Source: Chamaecrista fasciculata
Taxonomy: Eukaryota; Streptophyta; Magnoliopsida; Fabales; Fabaceae
Assembly: GCA_003254925.1 (NCBI GenBank)
Contig: QANZ01032163.1
Coordinates: forward strand, 40,577 to 104,576
Reading direction: 5' to 3'
Length of the DNA: 64,000 nt
The position numbers and the translations under genes are program-made. Below, piece by piece: positions 13,346-26,612 of this stretch (position 1 is its first letter; each line of letters begins with the position of its first letter). Below the pieces are notes generated by a model. It made no database searches and was not told the origin of the DNA. It was given only the letters and a program-made list of their open reading frames with translations.

Positions 13346-13804
13346 GATGAAGATGAGTATGTCATAAGAATTCAGGAATTTATTTATAGGAAACTAGTAC
13401 ATAAAGCAAAGTAGAGAATCTGACAAAGCTATATCAGAACTTCGAAAACTCTCTAAGACTCTCACACAAAACACTAAGCACACTCCAAATGCAACCTGCC
13501 TAAATGAGGAGGAAAGCCATCCTTTTATAAGCAGAGAAAGTGACTGGGAATCGGAACTACAAGTAAACATTATTTAAAATTATAATTATTACACAACACC
13601 TTTACAGACTGAAATGACATAAAGTGGAGAATCAAGTTCTTGCCATACTAGTTTAATAATATGTAAGAAGACAAATCAAATCACACAGGAGACTTTTATT
13701 TTGAAGTTAAAGTTTTCACAAGATTAATTTTTAGCGTAATTATTTAAAAAAATTGGATGTTCTTAATATTTTATTATTAGATTGCCTAATAAGATCATGG
13801 GATA

Positions 13805-14400
13805 GATAACTAGGGCTTGTTTGGGGGCCATTCCCATCCAATCCCATCTCATTCAATCTTAATCTCATCTTAGGATTGGGTGAACAGTAATGGTTGGGTG
13901 TTTTTTGGAACCTCCATCTCATCTCATCTCATCCACATCATCATCTCATTCACAACATCATCTCATTTTTTCTTACAATTACTAATCTATCCCTACTTAT
14001 ACACCTATAATTACCTATACTTTAATACAAATATAAAAAAAAGAATTAGACAAAATAGTAATTTTACATACCCTCATTTATTACACTTATAATTTTCTCT
14101 CTCCATCTATCATTTCTCATCATTTTTTTTTCTCTTTTCCACTCACACACACTTCTCTCTCACACACACTCACACATACACCTCTCTCTCTATTTCACAT
14201 ACCCACACCCACACTCTTATATATATATATATATATATNNNNNNNNNNNNNNNNNNNNNNNNNNNNNNNNNNNNNNNNNNNNNNNNNNNNNNNNNNNNNN
14301 NNNNNNNNNNNNNNNNNNNNNNNNNNNNNNNNNNNNNNAAAAAAAAAAAAAAAAGAGAACCATAACATGAGTTGTAATAAAATCTCATATAATATTCATT
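13805..14400. mobile_element. hAT-like non-autonomous element interrupted by an assembly gap
   Basis: Begins near GGGCTTGTTTGGGGGCC with repeated CATCTCATC motifs. Bases about 14050-14100 are the reverse complement of about 58865-58915 (ATGAGGGTATGTAAAATTA), so both belong to one family. A 100-N gap replaces the interior after an AT microsatellite, so the right border is unknown. Confidence 0.5.
14239..14338. other. assembly gap of 100 N
   Basis: Exactly 100 unknown bases between an AT dinucleotide run and a poly-A run, the size conventionally used for gaps of unknown length. Confidence 0.95.
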
Positions 14401-14445
14401 ATTTTAAAAACTTTATTTTATACATCTTTTTCATTATAAATTTTA

Positions 14446-14660
14446 AGGTAAATTATATTTTGGTACCTTATGGTTTGACCCTATTTCAATTTGGTACCTT
14501 ATAGTTCAAAAAGTGACATTCTAGTATCTTTTAGTATTCCCTGTTAACACTGTGATACCCTGAATTTTAATTCAAACAGAAAACTAACAAAACTTGATAT
14601 TTTTGGAGTTATTTTGTTATTTTAACTAACTTTAGGGGATAAAAGACAAATTCTATCTCC
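14446..14660. mobile_element. fragment of a MULE-like MITE, subfamily 4
   Basis: Contains the left-arm phrases GTAAATTATATTTTGGTACC and TTTGGTACCTTATAG seen in the complete copy at 34373-34745, plus the interior phrase GGAGTTATTTTGTTATTTTA like that at 62570. The right arm is missing. Confidence 0.5.
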
Positions 14661-14767
14661 AAAATCTTATACAATAAAATTTTAAATAATTTCATATAAC
14701 GAACACACAAATATGTATGTTAATAACAATAGAGATTTATGATTCAAGATTATATATGGACGATAAT

Positions 14768-15101
14768 CTATGAAGCATTGACACTGACACGGACACGGAC
14801 ACACTGACACGCCAGAATCTTAAAATTATACGACACGGCACGGCATATATTTATATATATATATAATTAAAAATTCATAAATGTTGATGAAATTTTAAAA
14901 ATTACAATATCTATTCATAGTGTATGTTATAACTTATATGTGGTATTTTTTTTATTGTTTGTCATGATAAAGTCACAAAAAATTAATTTTATATTCTAAA
15001 ACTTATAAATATGTGTCGTGTGAGTGTCGTATAAGTGTCGAACACGGACACGTGTTTGACACAATGACATGCTGTCAAAATGAAGTGTTCATGCTTCATA
15101 G
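14768..15101. mobile_element. MITE with ACACGGACACG-rich arms and perfect 8-bp target duplication
   Basis: 334 bp. Terminal inverted repeats CTATGAAGCATTGACAC and, as reverse complement of the right end, CTATGAAGCATGAACAC. Subterminal regions carry repeated GACACGGACACG-type motifs on both arms. The octamer ACGATAAT occurs at 14760-14767 and 15102-15109. An 8-bp duplication fits hAT, but the terminal CTATG is not the common hAT CAGGG form, so the superfamily is left open. Confidence 0.8.
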
Positions 15102-15254
15102 ACGATAATAGAAGAAAATGAAAGAATATAGTGGAGTAGGTATACATGAACAATTAACAATAGAGATTTGTGATTTATAAAAATAATTAAAAAATAGGAT
15201 GTAAATTATAATTTTTTTTATATTTATTTGTAATATATTATTTTATATTATAAT

Positions 15255-16301
15255 AGGCCAAAGTCCTATTTTGGTCCCCCAGTTATACCCAATGTTCTAA
15301 ATTGGTCCCTCAGTTATTTTTCGTTCCATATTGGTCCCTCAGTTTTCCAAAACTTGGAACAGTTGGTCCCTCAAACGTTTTTCATCCATTTTTCCGTTAA
15401 AAAAAAAAGATAAAATTGATTTTTAACTCCAAAAAGTTTTGAATTTTTACAATAAGGACATTTTTCTCAAGATAAACTTGGCACAGTTGGTTCCTTATTT
15501 CTTTTTTCTTACATTTTGGTTCTATTATAGAGAAAAATGTCCTTATTGTAAAAATTCAAAACTTTTTGGAGTTAAAAATCAATTTTATCTTTTTTTTTTT
15601 TAACGGAAAAATGGATGAAAAACGTTTGAGGGACCAACTGTGCCAAGTTTTGGAAAACTGAGGGATCAATATGAAACAAAAAATAACTGAGGGACCAATT
15701 TGGAACATTGGGTATAACTGGGGTAGGGATGGCAACAGATAGGGTATCCGGTGGTTTTGCCACTATCTGTATTCGTATCTGTTCACTCTATCCAATATTT
15801 GTATCCTATTCGATATCTGGTATCCGAAATACCTGAAATATCCGAAAAAAGTATAAATATAGGATAGGGTATCATATTTTATAAATTGGATATACCGGGT
15901 ATCCGATATCCAATACCCACTAATTAAAATAAATAAATAAAATTATGATTTATTTATTTTTTAAAATAAAACAATTAAATATATAGTAACTAAAAAATGA
16001 TTATATATAAAAAATATAAATATAATTAAATAATTATATAGAAGATATTAAATTGAATGTAAAATATAAAAATTAAATAAATAATAGGGTATCGGATATC
16101 AGATACCTTAACTATCCGTTCATTTCGGACGGATATAGGGTATCCGAAGGTAATATCCGTATCCGCCCAATATCTGAAAAATATTTAATTTTTACTATCC
16201 GTATTCTATCCGATATTAATTTGTTCGGACACATATGGACAGGTACCCTAAATACCCTAAACTATTGTCATCCTAGCGGGGACCAAAATAGGTATTTGGT
16301 C
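15255..16301. mobile_element. MULE-like MITE, subfamily 5, carrying a nested element
   Basis: Long arms (about 220 bp) starting GGCCAAAGTCCTATTTTGGT are mirrored on the right. The right arm is split near its end by the element at 15724-16275. The octamer ATTATAAT flanks the composite at 15247-15254 and 16302-16309. The second copy at 56055-57042 has the same ends and also an 8-bp duplication. It lies about 1.3 kb upstream of the CorA-like start codon. Confidence 0.75.
15724..16275. mobile_element. hAT-like MITE nested in the subfamily-5 element
   Basis: 552 bp with ends TAGGGATGGCAAC and, as reverse complement, TAGGATGACAATA, resembling the CAGGGATGGCAA-type ends of plant hAT elements. The interior is full of TATCCG motifs in both orientations. 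Removing it rejoins the outer element's right end. The target duplication is imperfect (G-rich on both sides). Confidence 0.65.
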
Positions 16302-17571
16302 ATTATAATATGCAAAATTGCAAACAGTTACACTCGACAACACGTCGACACCTTTCTCGTAGTGGAATGGGAAATTCGTAAATCCAGTTCCACTGGTCTG
16401 TTCGCACTTGGCATCCATTCCCATCTCTGCGTGTAACTTTTTTGGATAAAATTATTCTCTCCCTTTCCCATTTTTCGTTTTCCAAGGATCTCGCATTCTC
16501 CTCCATTTTCTCCTCTGGTATTTTCTCTTTCATTATCTCTCTACTATGATCATTCTAATCCTAAGCAAATTCCGTTTCTTCTTGTTCCACTTATAATTTC
16601 CTCTCTCTAGGACTTCGGAGATACTGTTTTTATTTTTAATTCTGATAATGCTCGTGCTTCTTGTGTTCTCTTCTTCCTTCTTGTTTTTGTCGTTGGTAAT
16701 CGTGCTTAACTTCCGATTATAATCTGATTCGAAGTTTTATTTCTGTAACTGATCGACTTTTACTGAATAATTTATATGCGTGTTATGTGTAGAGTGTAAT
16801 GTGTACATGATTGGTAGTAAAGAAAAAGGAAACGAGACGAAATAGACAACTGACCAATAACCACACTTACTTTCCTCTTATAGGCTTAGAATCTTAGATC
16901 TAACCTGGGAAGGGTTGCAAATTGCAATTGAGATCTAAACGCTTGGTGTACTGTAAACAGTCCTTATTCTAAATGAAAATGAATAAAATTAATACAGTGT
17001 ATAGGTTTCTTCTCTTGTTTTTTTCCTCTGTTAATATTCAAAGATAGATTAATTACTTTTGCTTTGCAATGTCTTGGCAATAGAAATAATATTGTATGCT
17101 AGTGATCAATACAGGTTAATAGTCGATGTACTTCTAATTTCCTGCCACTCAAGTGGTTAAAGTTAGACCCACCCTTTTGAGAGACTATATAGAACCTCTC
17201 CCTGGAGTTATAGTTATATATGCCCACCAGAAGTGCACAAATTATCTCTCCTTTTATTTTTTCTTTCACTCTTTCCACTTGATTCTCCTTTGTCCATTAG
17301 ATATTTGCATTCTCCTGACTACGATATTAACACATTTTCAGTTCAAATGATGCAGCATTAATTGGTGATAACTACAGGAAAATTTGTCGTTGGTGGTCGA
17401 ACCTGGGCTGTGAAGTCAAACTAAGGTTTTGAATATCAATTACTGTAACTAGCATTGATGAAGTCATTCATTGATTGAAGAGTGGTGTGCCCTGTTAAGA
17501 ATTTACTTCAAAATCTATTTTAACTTGATTAGTATGGTTTATTTTCTATATATCCAGAGGTGAAACAGAAA
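16302..17571 (+). promoter_or_regulatory. promoter and 5' leader region of the CorA-like gene
   Basis: No upstream coding exon is supported. CT-rich stretches (about 16450-16620) look like a plant 5' leader. A TATCCAG acceptor at 17551-17557 just before the start codon suggests a 5'-UTR intron; I cannot place its donor confidently. Confidence 0.4.
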
Positions 17572-20500
17572 ATGAGTGACAGAGATGGTCACTCACATTC
17601 CCCGAGAAAACAGAAGAATTCAGAAGGCCATAAAACTTGTCACGGTAGAGATGCCAATTCTGAAAATGACCTTTGGACGAATGGGCTTATTTGTGCATTT
17701 GAATTTGTCCGAGGACGAAAAAGATCAAGTAAATCAAAGCACTCGTTAAAAATCCCAGACAGACAACAAATGGATGGTGAATATCCTAAGATACAAGACC
17801 CTCCAAATAATTTAACAGATTCTTCTTCCATGAGATCTGTAAGGGACTACAGTTTGCATGCCGCTGATGACCTTCTGTCAAGCCAATTTGATGCCACCGA
17901 AAAATATGAGGGTAGTAATTGGGTACCAATTGGATGGGCCAGGATTTCTGAACTTGTACAAAAGGTTCAGGTTGATGCAGTCTGGGCCTCTCAGCAGTTT
18001 GAGTTTGCAGATGATGAAGATGATTTCACCGTGGCAGATCTGGCAGCACCCTATTGGGAGCGGCCAGCTGGTCCTATATGGTGGTGCCATGTTTCTGCAG
18101 GTCACCCCAATATAGAGGCTTGGCTCAGCAATGCTCAATGGTTACATCCTGCCATTAGTTTAGCCTTGAGAGATGAAAGTCGGCTAATAAGTGACCGGAT
18201 GAAACACCTCTTGTATGAGGTATGTTATTTTTCATGCACTGGAACTATTGGTGGTTGCAATTTCTCACTGGATTTGACTTTTTCTATTGATTGTTTATAT
18301 GCAAAATATTAATAACTACAAGATGACACAGAATGTCAGCAAGACAATTTGCTGTAGCAAATGTATTTTGGAACCTTATGAGGGATTGGAAGTTTTATAT
18401 AACTAGTTTTATTTTGTATCCTTATTCATGTTAATTTGGAATTAATTCATCAATGAATCTCAATCAAGATATCTAAGAAACCAAAAAGAATTTATCTATT
18501 TCAATTTATAAATAATACAAGTAATATAAACTAATTTTGTAATATATACTTCCATTTTATTTTAAAAAAGTTTTCTTTGTGGTCAGTTTTTAAATTCTCA
18601 TTTTTCTGATAAGTGATAACGTACTAAACTGATTTTTCATGTTTATTACACATTTTTTATCTCACGGATGGTGCCACATTCTAAGTTTTAGCAATATGAT
18701 TTGTATGGAGCATCAAGTATGCAAAATTGATGCTGATCTCCCAAGGTTCGTTGGGTGAACTGGTCATGAGTCTTGTTTCACAATAGACTCAGCTAGGTTT
18801 TAGCGATTGATATTCACTTGTTATAACTAGTTGACCTGTTAGATTTTGCCCCATCCTGCTTATAATTTTGCAGCATGTGCTTACTAAAGCATGCTAGTGT
18901 TTTGAGGCGCCTGTTAGGTAGATAAATCTTTCTCAAATAAGGTTGCTGTGTTGTAGTATTTCAAGATATTCATCTGCACCACGTTAAATGAAGAGTTCCC
19001 AGTATGATAAGAACCTTAACATGAGGAAGAATGCATAGACGTGTAAACTTTTGAGAAGGCATTGACACCAGTTCTGGGTCTTGATTTTAACTATTTAGTC
19101 ATGGAGAGTATTTGTCGTGGATCCGAGGTCTTGGATTGGTTGAATACGTTATGATGAATAGTTATCATGCCAGGAAATGCGGCCATAAACTACGTGGGCC
19201 TTTAATCCATGTCCAAAACGAAGCGCATCGAAAATTTATTTGTATGCAAGATAATTTCACTTTCTTCAAGTTTGAATATCATAAAAATGAACTGCTGTTG
19301 AATGAGCAAGATGCTGTAATGCTGATTTTATGTTTTGATTCAATGTAGCTTTGAACAACTATTATTCTACACATTTTTATATGTTTATAGGTAAAGAGTA
19401 TATTCTTTACAAACTATTGAGGGAATACACATGTAGCATATGTCATTCATAATTTGCGTGTAGGTCAATTTTAAATTTGTTTGAATTGAAGTATTTAATC
19501 CTTTTTTCTTATTTTCTCTTTCCTTTTTTCAATATATTACTTATTGATGCTTTTAATTAATAGCTTCATGGATGTTCAATAATTATGATAAGGGATGTTT
19601 AAGATTATGATATAATATTGTCAGGGAGGGGTGCTTCAGTTATAAATAATAGTCACAACAATACAATGACTGTTCCTGCAACTTGTAAAAAACATTTCTT
19701 GGACATTTATTAGAATTTTAATTTACACAGGTCCCTGTCAGAGTTGCTGGCGGGCTGTTATTTGAGCTCTTGGGACAATCAGCTGGTGATCCTCATGTTG
19801 ATGAAGATGACATCCCCGTTGTACTAAGGTCTTGGCAGGCACAAAACTTCCTAGTCACTGCCATGCATGTAAAAGGATCTGTGTCGAATATAAATGTTCT
19901 GGGTATCACTGAAGTCCAGGTTGGTCTTGCTTAGCATATTTTTTCAGTGGGCTCTTGCCATGATTCGATGATTTGCAGTTTGCTTCCTGTTTGAAGTGGC
20001 AGTTTGTTTTGATTTTATAGCTTCAATGCTTTCCTTGGATCAGGAGCTCCTTTCTGCGGGAGGGTACAATGTGCCAAGAACAGTCCATGAAATTATAGCA
20101 CAGCTTACATCCCGCCTTTCTCGATGGGATGATAGGTATTTGCAACATTTTCCTATATGTTTGGTGCAATCGATATTAAGTTTTCTCACTTTTGAAAAAA
20201 TAACTGTATGTGGTTGCATGTCTAATGAAACATGTTTAGGCTTATATTTTCCCTTCTTCAATTGCATATTTATTTTATCTAAAGAGATCCTTAACTGACA
20301 ATCACTCTTAAACTTGGCACATTTACTTATTGCTTATATGCCTTACATTTTTTAGATAAAAGAAGAAATTATATTAATTAAGAGATGGGAAATGTACAAA
20401 AATTACAAAGCATAGATGATGAGGTTGTCCAAAAAGAAGACAGAAAGAAAAAAAAGAAAAAGTAGAAAGCTCAACAAAGCCTTCCAATTCCTTTGGAGAT

Positions 20501-23500
20501 TCATGAGGGACACTCTTTCAAAGAAAGTAAGAAACCATTAGAAGAAACCCATAAAGTGGGTGAAAAGAAAATACTCTCCCAAAGATGAGTTTGGAGGATC
20601 TTATTATTAAAAAAGTTTAGTATTATGCTCCGCCAAAGACATTAGAGTACTAGACACTTGCAGAGACTGTACATTGTCAAAGAATCTTGTGCTCCTTCTC
20701 CCTCCCAAAACCTGCAAACTTGATAGATTGAAAGCCACTTAGATCGAAAGTACAAACCCAGCTTTCACAAAAATGCCAACTAGTCTATTCCAAATATTAT
20801 TTGGCACCACTGCACCCCACCCTGTGAAAGAAATGCCTACTAGTCTTTGAGCCTCTAAAACCAACACATCAGTTGATGAAGCCTTGTCAGGCCTATGAGT
20901 CTAAAGCAAATAATTTGTATTAATGATTAATCCTATTGAGTACTGTGGACCAAACAAAAGCCTTCACCTTAGAAGGTGCCTTAGCGGTCCAAAAGGACTT
21001 AGAGAAAGCTTATACAAATCAGTTGCTGTACCTGATAATTTATAAGTTGGGTCATATTTGGCACATCCTATTAGTAGTAATGCATTTAGGCACAACTTTC
21101 TTCTCTTTAGGTCGTTTGTCTATGACATGGTTTCAATTAATTGAATGCAAGTTTGTCATGCTATAGAGATTAGCTGAATTAGTTAGTAATCAACATTCAT
21201 CACAAGATCATTCTAAATTCAGTGCGATGGTTTCTTCTAATGTTAAGTGACCTGGGCTTGATTTGGAAAGGGAAAAGTAACGGCATAACAAAAGAAAAAT
21301 AAAAGGAATACAAATTATTGTGATAAACTGATAATAAGAAATATAATAAGAAGACACATGAAACTAAAAATAACTTTCGAAGCCATGAAAAAAATGGAAG
21401 TTTTATTCATCAAAAGAAATATCCAGTGATGACAGAGCTTGCATTTTAATTACATTATATTTTTTAGAACCCTTATAATGTTGGTCCTTGACTATCCATC
21501 TTTATTTGGTGCTTTTGCTACACCTCTAAATTTTGCTCCTAACTCCTTGTCCTCTAATTAAATCTTGTTTCTCAATATCGATATTTATTGGTTGATAGCC
21601 AATTCAAAACCATTTGTCACATCGCATACACAAACCGTATGGACTAATTATTTTTAGAAAGAGAAGAAAAACATCTTTGGCTAAAAGATAAGGGCAGATT
21701 TAATCAGATTTAAATCAGGGGAGAAGCATGTAAGATGATTCAACATATACAAAATAAAAATTTAAAGGTCAACGGTGAGATCAATTTTGTCGGTAAATTA
21801 TTAAGTCACTAGATATGTTGAAGTCAGCTATCACAAACGACAAAATGCTTGCATTGGCTACTGGAAATCGAAGTCTTTTACCTTTGTCATGTACATGAGA
21901 TCTTAAAAAACTATTGACCATATTACTATATATTTTTCTTGATGATCTGCACCAACAAAGAAAATAATATATGTGTGTGTGTGTGTGCACACGCGCTCGA
22001 CAGGATAGGCTTGTGAGTTTTTCTCTTTTGTGTATTTAGGTTTGTTCCACTAGTTTCATCTCTTACTTTGACTGTAGGGGCTCTGGTTTTAATATTTTTG
22101 GTCATTTATTACATCTTAATTATGCCCCTTAGTGAAGTAGCATTTGTAGTTTGGTACAGTGTCTCATGTCATGCTTGCATTGCTTGGGTTGTTATTATAT
22201 TGCCTAATTGTTATTAATTTCATTGTAAACTTAAAAGTTTTGTTACTTTTGTTTGACACTTTCTTTAGTTATTTTATTCAGGCTATTCCGCAAATCTATA
22301 TTTGGCACAGCTGATGAGATTGAATTGAAGTTTATGAACAGGTTCTCAAATATTCTGTATGTGCATGAAGTCGAATTCATTCGGCCACTTTGAATCAACT
22401 TTACACTAATGGATATTTTTCCATGTGACTAGGAGAAACCAAGAAGATTTGAATCTTTTTAGCATAATTCTTAATCAAGAAATCAGAAGGTTGTCAAGAC
22501 AGGTATACAGATTTTTGCTAAGATGAAGATAACTTTTTGGGTAACTTGCTATGAAAATGCCTGCAACTAATAGCTTGTTAATTTTTCTTAGAAACATTTG
22601 TAAGATGGACTGGCAACAATTGCTTAAAATGTTGTGGTAGTGATAATGGTGGTATAATGAAGGTGGAAGTAGTTGGAATTGTCATTGTGGGAGAAAATAT
22701 TCATTTTATCTGAAAGGCTAATGTGATTGTAGATGAGGTATTGGAGGATATGTGAAGAATAGTTGGTCATAATAGCTTGTACTTCTCAGTTTGCATGTAC
22801 TGTGTCAAATGATTATGAAGGTCTAGACGTCCATAACTCAGGAATAAGAGCAAATTCTACAAACTTTCATTGATTCTTACAAAGATTAAGGTTGTCTGGT
22901 AGTAACTGACGTTACATTCAATCAGGACTCAGCTTGTAGTTTTTATTGTAACTAGTTTTCAAAATGGAAAACAATTAGGCTATCTTAACTTTTCTAAAAA
23001 ATAAAGCAGTTTACAACAGTGAAGATTGTTTTAAATGGTGAAAGCTTAGCCTCATTGTGCTTTTATTGGTCTTGTGTATCGTCAGCTTTTAGCCTCTTAA
23101 TGTAGTAGGACTGATGTAGGTATAGTTATCATTAAAATGGTTAATAGTTTGTTATGTTAAGGAGTTGAGGGGATTGATGAATAAAGTGGAGCAGCTGAGA
23201 GAACACATCTATATATAACCATTAAGAGAAGACTAAGGATAAAACTTAGGGTGCGTTTGGTACGCTGTCATCTCAAATGTCGTAGTATCTCAGATGTCAT
23301 GGTATATGATACTATAGTATAAGATACCTAATATTTATAATATCAATGTTTAGTATGACAATAGTAGATGTCAGAGATATAAGATGTATATGTTTGGTAC
23401 TTTCTTGTGAATAATATTAATCTTCTTTAAATTTCTATGTTTACCCTTATTAACATCTTAGGTCAAGGAGTATATATATATATATAAAGATTAGTAAAGG

Positions 23501-25219
23501 CGCCAAGTATTGGTGCCATAATAGAAAAAAAAAGAGTTAAAATCTGCTATTTGGTCCCTAAAGTTACTATAAATAATTGAAATTTATGATTTAGTCATTA
23601 AATTTTAATTGATTTTATATTTTTTTATCCCTAAATTTATACTTATTAAAACTTTTTTATCCCTAAATTTATATTAAATTTCTTTTTGGTCCCTAAATTT
23701 CACCCAAGGACTAAATTATTAACAATTGAAATAATTCGATAAATGAGTCATATCTTGATTATTGATTAACAAATTAGTTGACTAGTTATAAATTTAGGAA
23801 CCAGATATATAGTAAGTTTTATTAAAAAAAAGAAAAACCAAAAAGGGTAAAATTGGAAATTTGATTGAAAATTGCCCTTGCAAACCCTGTCATCTGAGAT
23901 AACATAGTTTTTGTGTCAACATCATATCACACCCTTTTTGCTGTCATCAAATGACATGGTGTTATCTTGGATGTCGACGTATGACGACATCATGGCATTA
24001 CCAAACGTCAGACATCCAAGATACCATAGTATATAAGATGGCGGGTATGAGATCACAGCATACCAAATACACCCTTAGTTTTCAGAAGTTTGGATATGGA
24101 TGTTAGTTCACAGGTGAATCCCATTTCAAAAGTGTCGGTTGATATGGATGTTAGTGCCCAGTACAGAACTTTTTTGTATAAACCAAAACAGTTTCCAAAA
24201 TATAAATACAGCACACTTTTTTTTCAAAAGTTTTTTTTTGTTAAACCAAAAAAAAAAGGAAAAAAAATCATCATTTTTCTTGCTTCTTAAATTTGCCACT
24301 TGCTTAGAATGTTTATAAGGAACTGGAACCCCTAAAATAATTCCCTTGTAACCTTGTTATAATATCAGAGCATGCTATATGAAGAATATTTAATGTCTTT
24401 TGCCAGTAGCTCTGCGTATTTGTTTGTTAATCAATTCATGCTGATCAAATGCATTGTTTAGAGAATCATCCATACAACTGTATTTTTCCTGTAGGTTATT
24501 AGAGTGAAGTGGTCACTCCATGCAAGAGAGGAGATTGTGTTTGAACTTCTCCAACATCTAAGAGGAAGTGCAGCAAGAAATTTGTTAGATGGAGTGAAGA
24601 AGAGCACTAGGGAAATGATTGAAGAGCAAGAAGCGGTTCGTGGTCGTTTATTTACCATTCAAGATGTTATGCAAAGCAATGTTCGTGCATGGTTGCAGGT
24701 ATTGGTTGGTCCCTGTTAAGCTGCCTTTTAGGACACTTTGCCAGTTTCAATCAGTAGTCACTTTTGTATTTCTCCAAGGTTAACATAACATGACTGCTGT
24801 CTTTTGTCTTGTGAATATCATCACTTCAGGATAAAAGTCTTCGAGTGACTCATAATTTAGCCGTATTCGGTGGTTGTGGAGTCGTCCTTACTGTAATTAC
24901 TGGGCTATTTGGAATCAACGTCGATGGAATACCGGGGGCACAAAATACACCATATGCATTTGGTGTCTTCACAGCAGTCTTATTCTTTATAGGACTAGTG
25001 CTGATTGTAGTTGGCCTGGTTTACCTAGGATTGAAAAATCCCATTCCCGAGGAGAAGGTTGAAGTTAGGCAGTTGGAGCTCCAAGAATTGGTGAAGATGT
25101 TTCAACACGAAGCTGAGACTCATGCCCAAGTTCGTAAAAAGAATTTTTCGCGGAACAACTTAACTCCTACTGCTGGCGATAATCTCCCTAATGATGCAGA
25201 GTACTTGATCATACAATAG
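17572..25219 (+). CDS. magnesium transporter CorA-like family protein
   Basis: Seven coding exons, all GT-AG and in phase: 17572-18219, 19731-19919, 20044-20135, 22282-22341, 22433-22502, 24495-24698, 24830-25219, totalling 550 aa. The N-terminal half is soluble and acidic (WASQQFEFADDEDDFTVADL). The middle is helix-prone and charged (EIVFELLQHLRGSAARNLLD). The last exon gives two membrane segments, about residues 431-450 (LAVFGGCGVVLTVITGLFGI) and 464-490 (VFTAVLFFIGLVLIVVGLVY), then a charged tail. This is the CorA architecture, but the signature GMN at the end of the first segment reads GIN (residues 449-451). It belongs to the plant CorA-like group distinct from MRS2, whose transport substrate is less well established. 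ATG at 17572 was chosen as the first in frame; the frame is open 12 bp further up only from a GTG. Introns 1, 3 and 5 are 1.5-2.1 kb and repeat-bearing. Confidence 0.88.
20353..20880. mobile_element. possible retroelement remnant in CorA-like intron 3
   Basis: A-rich start followed by complex, GC-richer DNA unlike the intron around it. CTTCCAATTCCTTTGGAGAT at 20481-20500 recurs as reverse complement in the GIP1-like intron 2 (about 4388-4407), and a related phrase precedes the copia element (about 26390). This suggests a dispersed repeat, class unknown. Confidence 0.3.
21968..21987. repeat. GT microsatellite in CorA-like intron 3
   Basis: About ten GT units followed by CACACGCGC. Confidence 0.8.
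23249..24074. mobile_element. PIF/Harbinger-like element with TTA target duplication in CorA-like intron 5
   Basis: 826 bp. Ends GGGTGCGTTTGGTACGCTG and, as reverse complement of the right end, GGGTGTATTTGGTATGCTG, followed on both sides by subterminal TCATCTCA/GATCTCAT and GATGTC motifs. TTA flanks at 23246-23248 and 24075-24077, the 3-bp duplication typical of PIF/Harbinger. No transposase ORF, so non-autonomous. An AT microsatellite (about 23469-23486) and a GGTCCCTAAA-type insertion (about 23530-23830) lie inside. Confidence 0.75.
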
Positions 25220-26413
25220 AAGATATTATATTTATAATAATCCAAATATACTATAACACCATTTGGTAGCAAATAGTTGCTGAAAGGATATTATTGAAAA
25301 AAAACAATATTTTTCACTTATTACCTGAGGTTTGGTGATTGTGGGAATCAACAACTGTGGCTGGGACAAACAGTATTGCCTATTGTGAGAAACTTCAGAG
25401 GCCCCTCTGACACCAAAGTAGAAATTGTAAATCTAGTACGATTCTACATTTTTTAGTTCTACCATAGCTCAAATAGGATTTGCAACTTCATGTTAAAAAT
25501 GAGTTGCTGGTGTATTACTTACATAAAACAGATATATGTAACTTATAACTTCCTCAATAAGTATACTTCTAGAGAAATTTATGTATAAAGCATGTGGACA
25601 TATATGATATATCTTACAGATCAGACTTATCTGCGCATTTTGACGTGTGGGTTCTACATGTGTAGATGGAATTTGAATAGTTGCATTTATTTGTATGGGG
25701 AGTAAAGAAATTTTGTCATCTCTCTGGAGCATTATTATATATGGAGGGAACTAGAAAGACCTAGACAGTTTAGAGGCACTTATTGTTCTCCTTTATCGGT
25801 CATAAAAGATTATAGCATGTGGGTTTCATTAGGAATACAAGTCGTTTGATTTTTCTTTTCTTTTTTCTTTCAAGATAGGGAACTTTGATTTAGGTATTTA
25901 AGAACAAATATTTTTCTTAGCCAATGTTCAAACTTCAATGAAAAGCAGTGTGAGGGGGAAGAGTAGATCCTTTGCCGTGTGCATTATCTGCAGTTTATAA
26001 AGAGAGATAAATGGGTAGCAAGAGAGAGTGAGTCTCAAAATGTCACAGCACAAGGGCTTTAGCAACAAAGGGAACGACACTTTTGTACATAGTATGTGTT
26101 AAGAATAACAGTAGAAAATTTGTGAAATTGTACATAAATGTATGCAACAAGCATGAGATATATTGTGACAAAAAAAAATAGAAGGGGGGTCTAGAAATTA
26201 AAAGAAGAAAGCTCCTAGCGAATAGGCTTCAAGAAGCATGAGATAGTGTGACAGAGAAAAAAATAACTGAGTGAATGTGACATTTTAAGTTTGAACTATA
26301 GGAAAATAGACGACAAAAGATCCACTTCAAACAAACGAAAGTACAAGAGAATGGAAAAAAAACAAAGACTCTCTCACTCAAAAGTGCTTTACAATTCCTT
26401 TAAAGATGCCAAG
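25220..26413. other. CorA-like 3' region and intergenic DNA before the copia element
   Basis: Convergent intergenic space between the CorA-like and NLR genes. No ORF is supported. About 26160-26413 is A-rich and shares TTACAATTCCTTTAAAGATG with the dispersed repeat noted in CorA-like intron 3. Confidence 0.5.
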
Positions 26414-26612
26414 TGTTAGATTGATAGAATATCTGATTAATATCTGTAATTATTCTAGGATTATCTGTAATTATTCTAGGATTAATATTAGGGATTGTGA
26501 TTAGTAATTACTTCTTTTGTTTTCCTTCCTAGAATAGATTCATTACTCACTTGTACAAATACCTTCACATACATGAGATCAATAACACATTATTTCCAGA
26601 CAATATTTGTCA
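26414..26612 (+). repeat. 5' LTR of the copia element
   Basis: 199 bp, TGTTAGATTG...TATTTGTCA. I found no difference from the 3' LTR on reading them side by side. It contains an internal head-to-tail duplication of ATCTGTAATTATTCTAGGAT near its start. Confidence 0.93.
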
